Shown here: positions 10,578 to 18,640 of the stretch, piece after piece
How positions within the stretch are numbered: the stretch's first letter is position 1
Layout: every line of letters begins with the position of its first letter
From: Amycolatopsis coloradensis
GTDB lineage: Bacteria; Actinomycetota; Actinomycetes; Mycobacteriales; Pseudonocardiaceae
Assembly (NCBI RefSeq): GCF_037997115.1
Contig: NZ_CP150484.1
Location: 1,906,860-1,970,859, forward strand
Length of the DNA: 64,000 nucleotides
Direction: 5' to 3'
Notes under the pieces: generated by a model
Seen by the model: the letters and a program-made list of their open reading frames with translations, nothing else
What the model was told of the DNA's origin: nothing
Databases searched by the model: none
Program-made: the position numbers and the translations under genes

Positions 10578-10882
10578 AGTTCACTCCTCGGCGGAATCCC
10601 GTCGCGGAGCGCGGACGCGCCGCGGCGGTGCTTGCGGATGTCGGCCGGGGGCGCGTTCCCGGCCTGGGCGTGACCTTGGCGAGGGGTCTCAGCACGGGAA
10701 GTTACGTCGCCGGACGCGGAGATGTCCAGACCATTGGTGGGAATCTGTCCGGTTTTCCGCCGGGCCGGACAATTTGTCGCGGGCCTTTCGTCGATTGAGG
10801 TGGCCGGATTCGTCGGCTACCGTTGGCCGGGTTCCGTCCTGGACCCCGGCGGCCGGGTTTTCTCATCGGTGGGGAGCGGGAC
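10578..10882. other. Divergent intergenic region with an inverted repeat
   Basis: This gap separates the glucanase from the sigma factor gene. It contains TGTCCGG (10746-10752) and CCGGACA (10765-10771), a perfect 7-base inverted repeat with a 12-base spacer that could be an operator. No gene is supported and I could not assign promoters with confidence. Confidence 0.4.
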
Positions 10883-11503
10883 ATGAGCGACGAGTTTCCG
10901 AGACGAAGAACCGGCGGCGGTGAGACGTGGATTTCCCCCGCCGGCTGGGACGGCCTCGCCAAGGCCGCGGTGGACGGCGCGCCGCACGCCATGGACGACC
11001 TCATGGCCGCCCTCATGCCGTGGGCGCGGCAGTACGCCGAGACCCGCCTCGGCGACCATGAGCTGACCTATCTCGAGCCGGCCGACGTGGCGCAGGAGAT
11101 CTGCCTCGCGGTCTTCGTCGCGCTTCCCGGACATGGCCGCCGCGGAGGCTCCTTCCTGTTCCTCCTGCGTGCCATCGCGGCGAACAAGGTCGCCGACGTC
11201 TTCCGGAAGGCCGCGCGGAGCAAGCAGGTGCTGACCGGTGAACTCCCCGAACGTCCGGCGGGGGCCGCGGAGGAACCCGAGCAACGCGCCCTGCGGACCG
11301 ACCTCGGCCTCCGGCTCGGCAGGCTGATGAGGACGCTGCCGATCTCCCACCGCGAAGTGCTGGGGATGCGGGTGATCGGCGAGCTGACGTCGAACGAGAC
11401 CGCGGCGGCGCTCGGGACGACGTCGTCACGGGTGCGGGTGACCAAGCACCGCGCGATCAGCAGGCTGCGCGCCTGCGCTCAGCGCCAGGACGCCTTGAGC
11501 TGA
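10883..11503 (+). CDS. Sigma-70 family factor, SigD/ShbA-like
   Basis: 206 residues from the ATG preceded by GGGGAG at 10871-10876; the frame is open further upstream but without a ribosome site. Region 2 is visible (MDDLMAALMPWARQYAETRLG, LEPADVAQEICLAVFVALP, GSFLFLLRAIAANKVADVFR) and region 4 at about 155-200 (LPISHREVLGMRVIGELTSNE, SSRVRVTKHRAISRLR). The closest recognisable types are the mycobacterial SigD / Streptomyces ShbA group. No anti-sigma gene is adjacent. The next genes are GAF-ANTAR proteins on the same strand after a 300-base gap. Confidence 0.85.
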   Translation: MSDEFPRRRTGGGETWISPAGWDGLAKAAVDGAPHAMDDLMAALMPWARQYAETRLGDHELTYLEPADVAQEICLAVFVALPGHGRRGGSFLFLLRAIAANKVADVFRKAARSKQVLTGELPERPAGAAEEPEQRALRTDLGLRLGRLMRTLPISHREVLGMRVIGELTSNETAAALGTTSSRVRVTKHRAISRLRACAQRQDALS

Positions 11504-11571
11504 ATGCGGATCAACAACCGGACAAAAGGGTTCTCCCGTTTGGCGCGGGTTTCGAGAATGCGAACGCACAT
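11479..11571 (-). CDS. Possible 30-residue small ORF
   Basis: On the minus strand GGAGGGGCC lies directly before ATG (11571), opening MCVRILETRAKRENPFVRLL and ending at 11479, inside the 3' end of the sigma factor gene. The ribosome site is good and the product is short and basic. MCVR-type openings are common in actinobacterial leader peptides, but no target gene lies downstream. Evidence is weak. Confidence 0.25.
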   Translation of the reverse strand: MCVRILETRAKRENPFVRLLIRIQLKASWR

Positions 11572-11803
11572 GGCCCCTCCAGAGCTCGCCGACGAGTGCC
11601 GTTGCCGGGGGCCGGGGACAGCGGTCTCGGATCCACCCTAGGCGTGGACCGGTGAGCCGGAACCGGCCGAACGGACCATTGGGGCAGAGGAATTCGTCAC
11701 TGAAACATGGGAGAATGGTCCTTGGTGCGGACAAACCGTACGCGCTGTTCGCTCTTGATCCCGGCGGGCCCGTCCGATATCGGGCAACGCCGGGAGGCAC
11801 GCC
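11572..11803. other. Intergenic region, nothing assigned
   Basis: This gap separates the sigma factor gene from the first GAF-ANTAR gene. I see no conserved RNA or repeat. GGGAGGCACGCC just before 11804 serves as the ribosome site of the next gene. Confidence 0.4.
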
Positions 11804-12529
11804 ATGGAGATTCGACGGCATGATCGCGCCGCTTCGGTCTGGGCGAAGATGTGTTTTCTCGCTTCGGAAACCGATTCACCGGTCTCTATCGAACACGCCT
11901 GCGTCATTTGCGGAGAGGTCCTCGACGCGGCGGGTGTCGGGCTCGTGCTCACCCCCGGGGAAGGTCTCGCCGAGCCGATCTTCGCCACCGACGAACGCAG
12001 CCGCGAATTGGAAGATCTGCAGTTCACCCTTGGCGAAGGTCCCGCGCTGGAAGTGGCGCGCGGCGGTATGCTCGTCGTAGTAACCGATTTGACCAGTTCG
12101 GAGGCGGCACTCCGATGGCCGATGTTCGCGCCGGAGGCGATTGACCGAAGCGTGAAATCGATCATCGCGGTGCCGATTCAGGCCGGTGCGATCAAAGTGG
12201 GCGTTGTCGACTGCTATCGCGAATTCGCCGGGTCCCTGTCAAGGGAGGGCAGGGCGCAAGCACTCGTCTGCGCCGATGCGGTGATCACCCTCGCCATCGC
12301 CGAGGCAGGCACGGGTAAGCCGGGGCTGGCCGGATTGATCGATCGCCGATTCACCGGCCATCGCGACCGGGTGCATCAGGCCGCGGGCATGGTGTCGGTC
12401 CAGCTCGGCGTCGGGCTCGCGGACGCGCTCGCGCGCTTGCGTGCCTATGCCTACGCCAACGACCGGAGGCTCGACGAGGTGGCCATGGACGTGGTGCTTC
12501 GCCGGGTCACGTTCCGGTCCGAACCATGA
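11804..12529 (+). CDS. GAF-ANTAR domain protein
   Basis: 241 residues. A GAF-like sensor covers about 15-165 (VSIEHACVICGEVLDAAGVGLVL, FTLGEGPALEVARGG, SIIAVPIQAGAIKVGVVDCYR). The C-terminal ANTAR RNA-binding domain is at about 180-235 (VHQAAGMVSVQLGVGLADALARLRAYAYANDRRLDEVAMDVV in overlapping blocks). ANTAR proteins bind twin hairpins in mRNA leaders to prevent termination. GGGAGG lies ahead of the ATG. A second GAF-ANTAR gene begins 31 bases downstream, so both are probably co-transcribed. Signal and RNA targets are unknown. Confidence 0.85.
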   Translation: MEIRRHDRAASVWAKMCFLASETDSPVSIEHACVICGEVLDAAGVGLVLTPGEGLAEPIFATDERSRELEDLQFTLGEGPALEVARGGMLVVVTDLTSSEAALRWPMFAPEAIDRSVKSIIAVPIQAGAIKVGVVDCYREFAGSLSREGRAQALVCADAVITLAIAEAGTGKPGLAGLIDRRFTGHRDRVHQAAGMVSVQLGVGLADALARLRAYAYANDRRLDEVAMDVVLRRVTFRSEP

Positions 12530-12560
12530 CGGGCGTGAGCCTGAGGAGATAGCAGAAACG

Positions 12561-13274
12561 ATGATCGACCTGACGGCCGGCTTGCGCGAGACCTTCGTCC
12601 AGTTGGCGGACACCCTCGTCGACGACTTCGACCTCGTCGAGTTCCTCGATCTGTTCGCTTGCGGATGCGTCGAACTACTCGGTGTCCCTGCCGCCGGGCT
12701 GGTGCTCGCCGACCAGCACGGCACCCTCACCATGGTCGCCGCGTCCGAGGAAAAGACCCGCCTGCTCGAATTGTTCCAGCTACGGAACTCGGAGGGGCCG
12801 TGCCTGGACTGCTACCGGCGCGCCGAGCCGGTGGACTGCCCGGATCTGGCGCGGGCGGGCGGAAGCTGGCCGAAGTTCTCCCGAGAGGCGGAAAACGCCG
12901 GATTCCGCTCCGTGTACGCCTTGCCGATGCGGCTTCGGGAAGACGTGATCGGTGCGCTGAGCCTGTTCGACACCCGGCCCGCGTCGCTCGACGACGACGG
13001 ATTGTGCTTGGGGCAGGCGCTCGCGGACATCGCCACGATCGGCATCCTGCATCACCGGATGTGGCAGCGGCAGGAGATCATCACCGCGCAGCTCCAGGCG
13101 GCGTTGAACAGCAGGGTGATCATCGAGCAGGCGAAAGGCGTTCTCGCCGAGCGGCTCCGGGTTTCGGTGGACGACGCGTTCGGCGTATTGCGCGCCTACG
13201 CGCGGAGCAACAATCGCAAGATCCTCTCCGTGGCGACCGGGATCATCGACCACACAGTGGAAATCCCGCGCTGA
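12561..13274 (+). CDS. GAF-ANTAR domain protein (second copy)
   Basis: 237 residues from ATG after GAGGAGAT. The GAF domain covers about 15-165 (DFDLVEFLDLFACGCVELLG, LRNSEGPCLDCYRRAEPVDC, SVYALPMRLREDVIGALSLF). The ANTAR domain is at 180-232 (LQAALNSRVIIEQAKGVLAE, VDDAFGVLRAYARSNNRKI) and matches the family better than that of the upstream paralogue. Similar actinobacterial proteins act as antiterminators. The two tandem genes are divergent in sequence, so this is not a recent duplication. Confidence 0.88.
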   Translation: MIDLTAGLRETFVQLADTLVDDFDLVEFLDLFACGCVELLGVPAAGLVLADQHGTLTMVAASEEKTRLLELFQLRNSEGPCLDCYRRAEPVDCPDLARAGGSWPKFSREAENAGFRSVYALPMRLREDVIGALSLFDTRPASLDDDGLCLGQALADIATIGILHHRMWQRQEIITAQLQAALNSRVIIEQAKGVLAERLRVSVDDAFGVLRAYARSNNRKILSVATGIIDHTVEIPR

Positions 13275-13292
13275 ACGATACCGATTCGGCGC

Positions 13293-13320
13293 TTGCCCGC
13301 CCTTCGGTGATACCTAGACT
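13293..13320 (+). promoter_or_regulatory. Promoter of the LysR gene, leaderless
   Basis: TTGCCC (13293-13298), a 16-base spacer and TAGACT (13315-13320) precede the GTG start at 13327 by only 6 bases. There is no ribosome site, so the transcript probably begins at the start codon. Confidence 0.5.
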
Positions 13321-13326
13321 GGCTGG

Positions 13327-14241
13327 GTGTTTTCCCTGGAGCAGCTGGTGAGTTTCGTCGCGGTGGCCGAGGAACTGCACTACGGCCGGGCGGCGGAGCG
13401 GCTTTCGATGACCCAGCCGCCGTTGAGCAGGCGGATCCAGTTGCTGGAGCGCGAACTGGGGGTCGAGCTGTTCGACCGGACGCACCGCACGGTCCGGATG
13501 ACCCCGGCAGGACGGGTTTTTCTCGCCGAGGCGAGGAAGATCCTTCGTTCGGTGCAAGAGGCGACGCTGTACGCCCGGCGGGCGAAGAAAGGCGAGGCCG
13601 GGGTCGTCAAGCTCGGCTTCACCGCCACGGCGGCGTATTCCTACCTCGAACGCGTCATCGCCGTGGCGAACGCCGAGGTACCCGGCATCGATCTCGTGCT
13701 GCTGGAAATGGTGACGGCGGCGCAGGTGGAGGAGTTGCTGGCGGGTGGGATCGATCTCGGCATGGTCCGGCCGCCGGTCACGGGGGCCGACATCGTGACC
13801 CTGTCGCTGTGGCGGGAGCCGCTGCTGGCGGCGTTGCCGTCGGCGCATCCTTTGGCGCGGCGCAAGAAGAATCCCGATGTCCGCGACTTCGACGGCGAGC
13901 CGTTCATCATGTACTCGCCGTCGGAGGGCCGTTACTTCCACGATCTGCTCGTGGCGGTGTTCCGCGCCGCCCGGGTGCTGCCGGAGTACACGCAATACCC
14001 CTGTCAGGTGCATACGGTGCTCGCGCTGGTGAAGGCGGAGCTCGGGGTCGCGCTGGTGCCGGCCGCGGCGGCCGCGCTGCGCTTCGAGGGGGTGGTGCTC
14101 CGTCCGGTGGACGGTGTCGCGAACCGCCCGGTCGAACTCGAACTGATGTGGCGGCGGAGCAACGACAATCCGGCGCTCGGCGCGTTGCTCGCCGCCGTCG
14201 GCGATCAGGCGCGACGAGCTCGTCAGTCCACTGTGGACTGA
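13327..14241 (+). CDS. LysR-family transcriptional regulator
   Basis: 304 residues from a GTG. The HTH is canonical (MFSLEQLVSFVAVAEELHYG, AAERLSMTQPPLSRRIQLLE, GVELFDRTHRTVRMTPAGR). A periplasmic-binding-fold effector domain follows from residue 90 (VVKLGFTATAAYSYLERVI, LVPAAAAALRFEGVVLRPV). It is likely leaderless. The neighbouring Rsm22-like gene is convergent with a 19-base overlap and the upstream genes are unrelated, so the regulated operon is not evident. Effector unknown. Confidence 0.92.
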   Translation: MFSLEQLVSFVAVAEELHYGRAAERLSMTQPPLSRRIQLLERELGVELFDRTHRTVRMTPAGRVFLAEARKILRSVQEATLYARRAKKGEAGVVKLGFTATAAYSYLERVIAVANAEVPGIDLVLLEMVTAAQVEELLAGGIDLGMVRPPVTGADIVTLSLWREPLLAALPSAHPLARRKKNPDVRDFDGEPFIMYSPSEGRYFHDLLVAVFRAARVLPEYTQYPCQVHTVLALVKAELGVALVPAAAAALRFEGVVLRPVDGVANRPVELELMWRRSNDNPALGALLAAVGDQARRARQSTVD

Positions 14242-15212
14242 TCGGGCCAGGCGTCGCCCCATTCGGCGTCACGGGCCGCGCGGTAGGCCATGCCGTGCCG
14301 TTTGGTGACGATCGTTTCGGTGAGCCCGGCTCCGGCGCAGAGGGAGAGGCCCACCATGCCCTTGCGTTTGGCCGGATGCCGCAGGATGCGGGCTTCGGCG
14401 CGTTCCGGTGCCGTGCGCGACGCGACGACGTAGGAGAACTTCTCGTCCTCGAAGCCGAGCGTTCCCGACTTGAGCTGGCGGTGCAGGCCGGTGCGCGGGA
14501 GACGCGCGGAGAAATGGCACCAGTCCTTGCCGCGCGGTATCGGGCACGCGCCTTCGTGCGGACAGGGCGCGACCAGGGAGAGCCCGAGCCCGACGAGCTG
14601 ATCCCGCGCTTCGACGATCCGTTCGTAGCCGGCGGGGGTGCCGGGTTCGATCAGGACGAGCATCCCGGCCTTCGCCGACAGCCAGCGGACGGCGTCGGCC
14701 CTGCGGGCTTCGGGCAGCTCCCCGAGGACATAGGAGAGGGTCACCAGATCGGCCTCCGGCGCGGGCGCGGCCGGGTCGATCAGGCCACGTCGCCAGGTCG
14801 AGCCCCGGACGGCCTTGTCGCCGGCGGTCCCCGCGAGCCGCCGCCCCAGCGCGATCGCGCCCGGGACCTGCTCGACGACGGTGCTTTCCTCCAGCGACGG
14901 CCACACGCCGGCCGCCGCCCAGATCGCGGCACCGGTCCCGCCGCCGACGTCGATCTGCGTCCGGGGAGCGAACCCAGGAGCGCGAAGGGCGGCTTCGGTG
15001 AGAACGGCGTGTACGGCCGCGTACGTGGCAGGCATCCGGTAGCCCGCGTACGCCGCGATGTCGACCTCGGAAGAGAGGATGGGCGCGCTCGCGGGGTTGT
15101 TCTCGCGGTAGCGCGTGCTGAGCCGCTCGACGGACTGCGTCAGCCTGTTCTGCGGGTACTTGCCCAGCTCTTCGTCGAGGGCGGAGCGGAGGGTTTGGGG
15201 GAGTGCTGCCAC
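14223..15212 (-). CDS. Rsm22-like small ribosomal subunit methyltransferase family protein
   Basis: 329 residues from a GTG at 15212 preceded by GAGAGGA; an ATG six codons upstream has no ribosome site. The N-terminus (RSALDEELGKYPQNRLTQSVERLSTRYR) and AGYRMPATYAAVHAVL are typical of the Rsm22 family. A class I SAM-binding motif follows (QIDVGGGTGAAIWAA, about residues 90-104), then LVTLSYVLGELPEARR, and a cysteine-containing block (CPHEGACPIPRGKDWCHFSARLPRTGLHR in overlapping parts) that in mitochondrial relatives binds an Fe-S cluster or metal. It is predicted to act on the small ribosomal subunit. It is convergent with the LysR gene, overlapping it by 19 bases. Confidence 0.85.
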   Translation of the reverse strand: MAALPQTLRSALDEELGKYPQNRLTQSVERLSTRYRENNPASAPILSSEVDIAAYAGYRMPATYAAVHAVLTEAALRAPGFAPRTQIDVGGGTGAAIWAAAGVWPSLEESTVVEQVPGAIALGRRLAGTAGDKAVRGSTWRRGLIDPAAPAPEADLVTLSYVLGELPEARRADAVRWLSAKAGMLVLIEPGTPAGYERIVEARDQLVGLGLSLVAPCPHEGACPIPRGKDWCHFSARLPRTGLHRQLKSGTLGFEDEKFSYVVASRTAPERAEARILRHPAKRKGMVGLSLCAGAGLTETIVTKRHGMAYRAARDAEWGDAWPDQSTVD

Positions 15213-15362
15213 GAGGGAACATCCTCTCATGGGCCTTGACCTGCGATTTTCCGGCTGTTCGAATATCCGCGGAAAAAGTTCGGGGACCGTGTCGAAACCG
15301 GGGATGCCCGATCGACGCGTAGATGTGGCAGGGACGAGCCCCGCCGGGAACGGAGACACGAG

Positions 15363-15779
15363 ATGCGGTTCATGGTGATCGTCAAGAGCGACGAGAAGAC
15401 CGACGTGGCCGGTGCGCAGCCGAGCGCCGAGGACCTTCAGGAGATGGGGAAGTTCAACGAGGAACTGGTGAAGGCCGGCGTCATGCTCGCGGGTGAAGGC
15501 CTGCTCCCCAGCGCCGAGGGTTTCCGCGTCCAGTACTCCGGCACCAACGAGGCCAGGATCGTCGACGGGCCCTTCGCCGAGAGCAAGGAGCTCATCGCGG
15601 GTTTCTGGATCCTGCAGGTCAAGGACAGGGCCGAGGTCCTCGAATGGATGAAGCGCGCGCCGTTCCGCGAGGGCGAGATCGAAATCCGCCGCATCGCGGA
15701 GCTGGAGGACTTCGACAACGCGACACCGGAGATCGTCGAGCGCGAGCAGAAGCTGCGGGAGCAGACCGGAGCGAACTAG
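15363..15779 (+). CDS. YCII/DGPF-domain protein associated with ECF42 sigma factor
   Basis: 138 residues. The fold is YCII-like, with MRFMVIVKSDEKTDVAGAQP at the start and the diagnostic DGPFAESKELIAGFWI block at about 61-76. The C-terminal tail is helical and charged. DGPF proteins are the constant genomic partners of ECF42 sigma factors, and one begins about 40 bases downstream here. Their biochemical role is not settled; the sigma factor is thought to control this gene. GGAACGGAGA precedes the ATG. Confidence 0.9.
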   Translation: MRFMVIVKSDEKTDVAGAQPSAEDLQEMGKFNEELVKAGVMLAGEGLLPSAEGFRVQYSGTNEARIVDGPFAESKELIAGFWILQVKDRAEVLEWMKRAPFREGEIEIRRIAELEDFDNATPEIVEREQKLREQTGAN

Positions 15780-15818
15780 TGGTTGCGGTCGTCGCGCCGA
15801 CGTTGTTGATTGGTCGGC

Positions 15819-17084
15819 GTGACGGCAACAGCAGACCCCCGTTCGGCGATCGACGCGGTGTGGCGGATCGAATCGGCCCGCCTCATCGCCGGCCTCGCGC
15901 GGATGACGCGCGATGTCGGACTCGCGGAGGAACTGGCGCAGGACGCGCTGGTCGCCGCGCTCGAACAGTGGCCTGAGTCGGGCGTCCCGAGGAACCCGGG
16001 CGCCTGGCTCATGACCACGGCGAAACGCCGCGCCGTCGACACCTTCCGGCGCAACGAGCGGTACGAGAAGAAGCTCGGCGAGATCGGCCGCGAGCTGGAG
16101 TTCGAGGAGGATCCCGACTTCACCGCCGGTCTCGACGACCATATCGAGGACGATCTGCTGCGGCTGGTGTTCACCGCCTGTCATCCGGTGCTGTCGACCG
16201 AGGCCAGGGTGGCGCTGACGCTGAAGATGATCGGCGGGCTCCAAACGCACGAGATCGCGCGGGCGTTCCTCGCCAAGGAGACCGCCATCGCGCAGCGGAT
16301 CGTCCGGGCGAAGAAGACGCTCGGCGACGCCAAGGTGCCGTTCGAGGTGCCCGAGGGGGAGGACAGGGTCGCGCGCCTGTCCTCGGTGCTCGAGGTCATC
16401 TACCTGATCTTCAACGAGGGCTATTCGGCGACGGCGGGCGAGGACTGGATGCGACCGGCGCTGTGCGAAGAGGCACTGCGGCTCGGCCGGATCCTGGCCG
16501 GGCTGATGCCGAGGGAACCCGAGGTGCACGGGCTCGTCGCGTTGATGGAGATCCAGGCGTCGCGAGCCGCCGCGCGCGTCGGGCCGAACGGCGAACCCGT
16601 GCTGCTGATGGATCAGGACCGGACGAAATGGAACCGGCTCCTGATCGGCCGTGGTCTCGCCGCGCTGGAGCTCGCCGAGTCGCTGGCGGACGGCGCTTTC
16701 GGCGTCTACGCGGCGCAAGCCGCCATCGCCGCCTGTCACGCGCGGGCGCGAACGGGCGACGAGACGGACTGGGCACGCATCGCCGTCCTGTACGAAGGGC
16801 TCGGGAAGCTGAACCCGTCGCCGGTGATCGAACTGAACCGGGCGGTGGCGCTGTCGATGGCCGTCGGTCCGGAGGCGGGGCTGGAGGTCGTCGACAAGCT
16901 GGTGTCGGAGCCCGCGCTGAAGTCGTACCACCTGCTGCCGAGTGTGCGCGGCGACTTCCTGGCGAAGCTCGGCCGCCTCGACGAGGCCCGCGCCGAGTTC
17001 GAGCGCGCGGCCGAGATGACCGGGAACGACCGCGAGCGCACCCTGCTGCTGAACCGGGCCGCGGAGTGCACCCGCCGCGATTAG
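15819..17084 (+). CDS. ECF42-type sigma factor with C-terminal TPR-like extension
   Basis: About 421 residues from GTG; a TTG three codons upstream is an alternative and no clear ribosome site separates them. Region 2 (AVWRIESARLIAGLARMTRD, LAEELAQDALVAALEQWPE, GAWLMTTAKRRAVDTFRRNE) and region 4 (LVFTACHPVLSTEARVALTL, GLQTHEIARAFLAKETAIAQ) occupy the first 190 residues. The next 230 are the helical DUF6596/TPR-like extension of ECF42 (FNEGYSATAGEDWMRPALCE, NRLLIGRGLAALELAESLAD, GLGKLNPSPVIELNRAVALS). ECF42 factors lack a classical anti-sigma factor and are thought to be self-controlled through this tail. The stop codon TAG lies at the edge of an intergenic palindromic repeat. Confidence 0.93.
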   Translation: MTATADPRSAIDAVWRIESARLIAGLARMTRDVGLAEELAQDALVAALEQWPESGVPRNPGAWLMTTAKRRAVDTFRRNERYEKKLGEIGRELEFEEDPDFTAGLDDHIEDDLLRLVFTACHPVLSTEARVALTLKMIGGLQTHEIARAFLAKETAIAQRIVRAKKTLGDAKVPFEVPEGEDRVARLSSVLEVIYLIFNEGYSATAGEDWMRPALCEEALRLGRILAGLMPREPEVHGLVALMEIQASRAAARVGPNGEPVLLMDQDRTKWNRLLIGRGLAALELAESLADGAFGVYAAQAAIAACHARARTGDETDWARIAVLYEGLGKLNPSPVIELNRAVALSMAVGPEAGLEVVDKLVSEPALKSYHLLPSVRGDFLAKLGRLDEARAEFERAAEMTGNDRERTLLLNRAAECTRRD

Positions 17085-17140
17085 TCCTCTGGACGCGGTA
17101 GTTCGCGCCACGAACTACCGCATCCCGAGGACGAAACGCG
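17085..17140. repeat. Palindromic stop-codon-flanking repeat, copy 1
   Basis: TCCTC-GGAC-GCGGTAGTTCG pairs with CGAACTACCGC-ATCCC-GAGGA around a short loop. With the trailing CGAAACGCG it fills the entire gap between the stop codons of two convergent genes. Related copies lie at 32657, 40809 and 62727. It may act as a bidirectional terminator, although there is no U-tract. Confidence 0.7.
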
Positions 17141-17581
17141 TCAGGCGGGGGCAGGACGCAACGCGCTCAGCGCCCGGTGCTGCCCCAGCCGGACGGCCTG
17201 GACGGAGCAGCCGAGCGCCAGCGCGGTGTCGTCGGCGGAAAGCCCGACGAGCGACCGCAGCACCATGATCTCGCGCTGCTGGCCCGGCAGCCCGGAAAGC
17301 GGGTTCGGCAGCTCGGCGGTGGTCCGGTGGAAGTCGTCCACCAGGCCGTGCGTGACGTCGTAGGCGAACCTGAGGAGCGCGGGAGCGCCGGCCGCCCCGG
17401 CGAAGATCTCGCGGCAGCTGTCCTTCGCGATCGCGTCGGCGATGTCGTAGGTGCCCGCGCGGCGGCCGATCCGCGCCCGGCAGTAGCGCACGACCAGGAC
17501 GCGGATGGCGTCGACGAGCTTCGAAGCCGTCTCCATCCGCCCGCCGGCCTCCTCCGGCCGTCGTGAACCGTGTCCTCGCAT
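17141..17581 (-). CDS. Short sigma-factor-like protein (SigD/ShbA-like)
   Basis: 146 residues from ATG 17581, which follows GGAGAGGGAG; a longer start at 17650 is open but adds a low-complexity stretch. Region 4 is recognisable (LPGQQREIMVLRSLVGLSAD, ALGCSVQAVRLGQHRALSAL). Region 2 is poorly conserved (IRVLVVRYCRARIGRRAG, AIAKDSCREIFAG, FAYDVTHGLVDDFHRT). The pattern equals that of small SigD/ShbA paralogues of the Pseudonocardiales, some of which may no longer bind a promoter -10 well. The convergent neighbour is the ECF42 gene. Confidence 0.7.
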   Translation of the reverse strand: MRGHGSRRPEEAGGRMETASKLVDAIRVLVVRYCRARIGRRAGTYDIADAIAKDSCREIFAGAAGAPALLRFAYDVTHGLVDDFHRTTAELPNPLSGLPGQQREIMVLRSLVGLSADDTALALGCSVQAVRLGQHRALSALRPAPA

Positions 17582-17660
17582 CGGCTCCCTCTCCCACCTT
17601 TCAGATGAGCACGGCGGAGGGGGAGGGAGGTACGGTGTTTTTGCCGACACGGGGCATGGT

Positions 17661-18554
17661 TCAGGCCTCGATGAAGACGATCCGCTCGGGCTCGATCGTC
17701 AGGCTCACGGTCTGCCGCTTCACGCTCACCAAGGTCTCGAATTCCGTGGCGTGCCCGTCCGGGACGGTGAACAGGCGGTCGTCGCGGGAATCGAGGAAGT
17801 CGGAGAAGCCGCTCAGCGAGACCCCGCCGCTTTCGTCGAGCGCGAGGTAGTCGACGAGCCTGCGGAACAGTTTCGGCAGGATCACCAGTTCGTCGGCCAG
17901 TTGCCGACGCGACGAGAGCTTGAACCCGGAGTTCGTGACGTCCTGAGGCCACAGCCCGAGTCCGTTCTGGCGCGCTTCGACCGCCGCTTCGGCCAAGGCG
18001 TCACGCAGATCGGGGTAAAGCAGTGAATAGAACGTCGGGTAGACGAGCCCGTCCGCGACCTGCCGGTAGTTCGCGGAGTTCTTCAGCGTTTTGACGTCGA
18101 GATGGACCTTGGAAAGGTCCGCCGACCGTCCCGGCCGTTGTCCGGGAAAGGCGAACGCCACCGCCCGTCCGTATTTGTCGGCGAATCGCGTCAGTATGTG
18201 ACCGGGTACCTTGATCGGCGTCGACGAAGTGACCGTTCCCCGTTCATCGCGTTCGACCGTCTTGAAGCCGAGGGCCTTCAGCAGGTTCGCCGCGGCGGCG
18301 TCGGCGAATTCCGCGGGCTGATGCCACATCCCGCCGGTTCCCCTGGCCTGGTAATGCGTTTCGAGCGCGTCGATCGCGTCGAGCCGAAGCTGCATCCCGC
18401 CCCGCGAATTGAGCCGGACCTTCAGGCCCGCCTTCTTGGTCGCCTGGGGATCTTCGGGATAGAACCGTACCGAATCGCCGTCCGGTGAGGCTCCGACGAG
18501 CTGGAACGTTCCTTTGATCAGCGTCATGGGCATGAGGACAACGGTAGTTCCCAT
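17661..18554 (-). CDS. Staphylococcal-nuclease-like (SNase fold) protein
   Basis: 297 residues. Residues about 22-160 fit the thermonuclease OB-fold: SPDGDSVRFYPED, LRLDAIDALETHYQ and YGRAVAFAF. These keep counterparts of the catalytic Asp, Arg, Glu and second Arg of SNase. An SNase-like helix follows (AEAAVEARQNGLGLWPQD), then an unassigned region of about 90 residues. There is no signal peptide, so unlike secreted thermonucleases it would act inside the cell. Several ATGs (18554, 18533, 18527) could be the start and none has a good ribosome site. Activity on nucleic acid is inferred from retained residues. Confidence 0.65.
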   Translation of the reverse strand: MGTTVVLMPMTLIKGTFQLVGASPDGDSVRFYPEDPQATKKAGLKVRLNSRGGMQLRLDAIDALETHYQARGTGGMWHQPAEFADAAAANLLKALGFKTVERDERGTVTSSTPIKVPGHILTRFADKYGRAVAFAFPGQRPGRSADLSKVHLDVKTLKNSANYRQVADGLVYPTFYSLLYPDLRDALAEAAVEARQNGLGLWPQDVTNSGFKLSSRRQLADELVILPKLFRRLVDYLALDESGGVSLSGFSDFLDSRDDRLFTVPDGHATEFETLVSVKRQTVSLTIEPERIVFIEA

Positions 18555-18640
18555 TCCGGTGAACGAACCTGGCGTTCATCCATCCAGCCCAATGGCCGGT
18601 AAAGATCGGGTGACCATTGTGGACATTCCTGCATTCCCGT

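Noticed and set aside
14223-17111. 962-codon minus-strand open frame
   Set aside because: The part beyond 15212 is antisense to the DGPF and ECF42 genes and has low-complexity composition typical of high-GC shadows; only 14223-15212 is the Rsm22-like gene.
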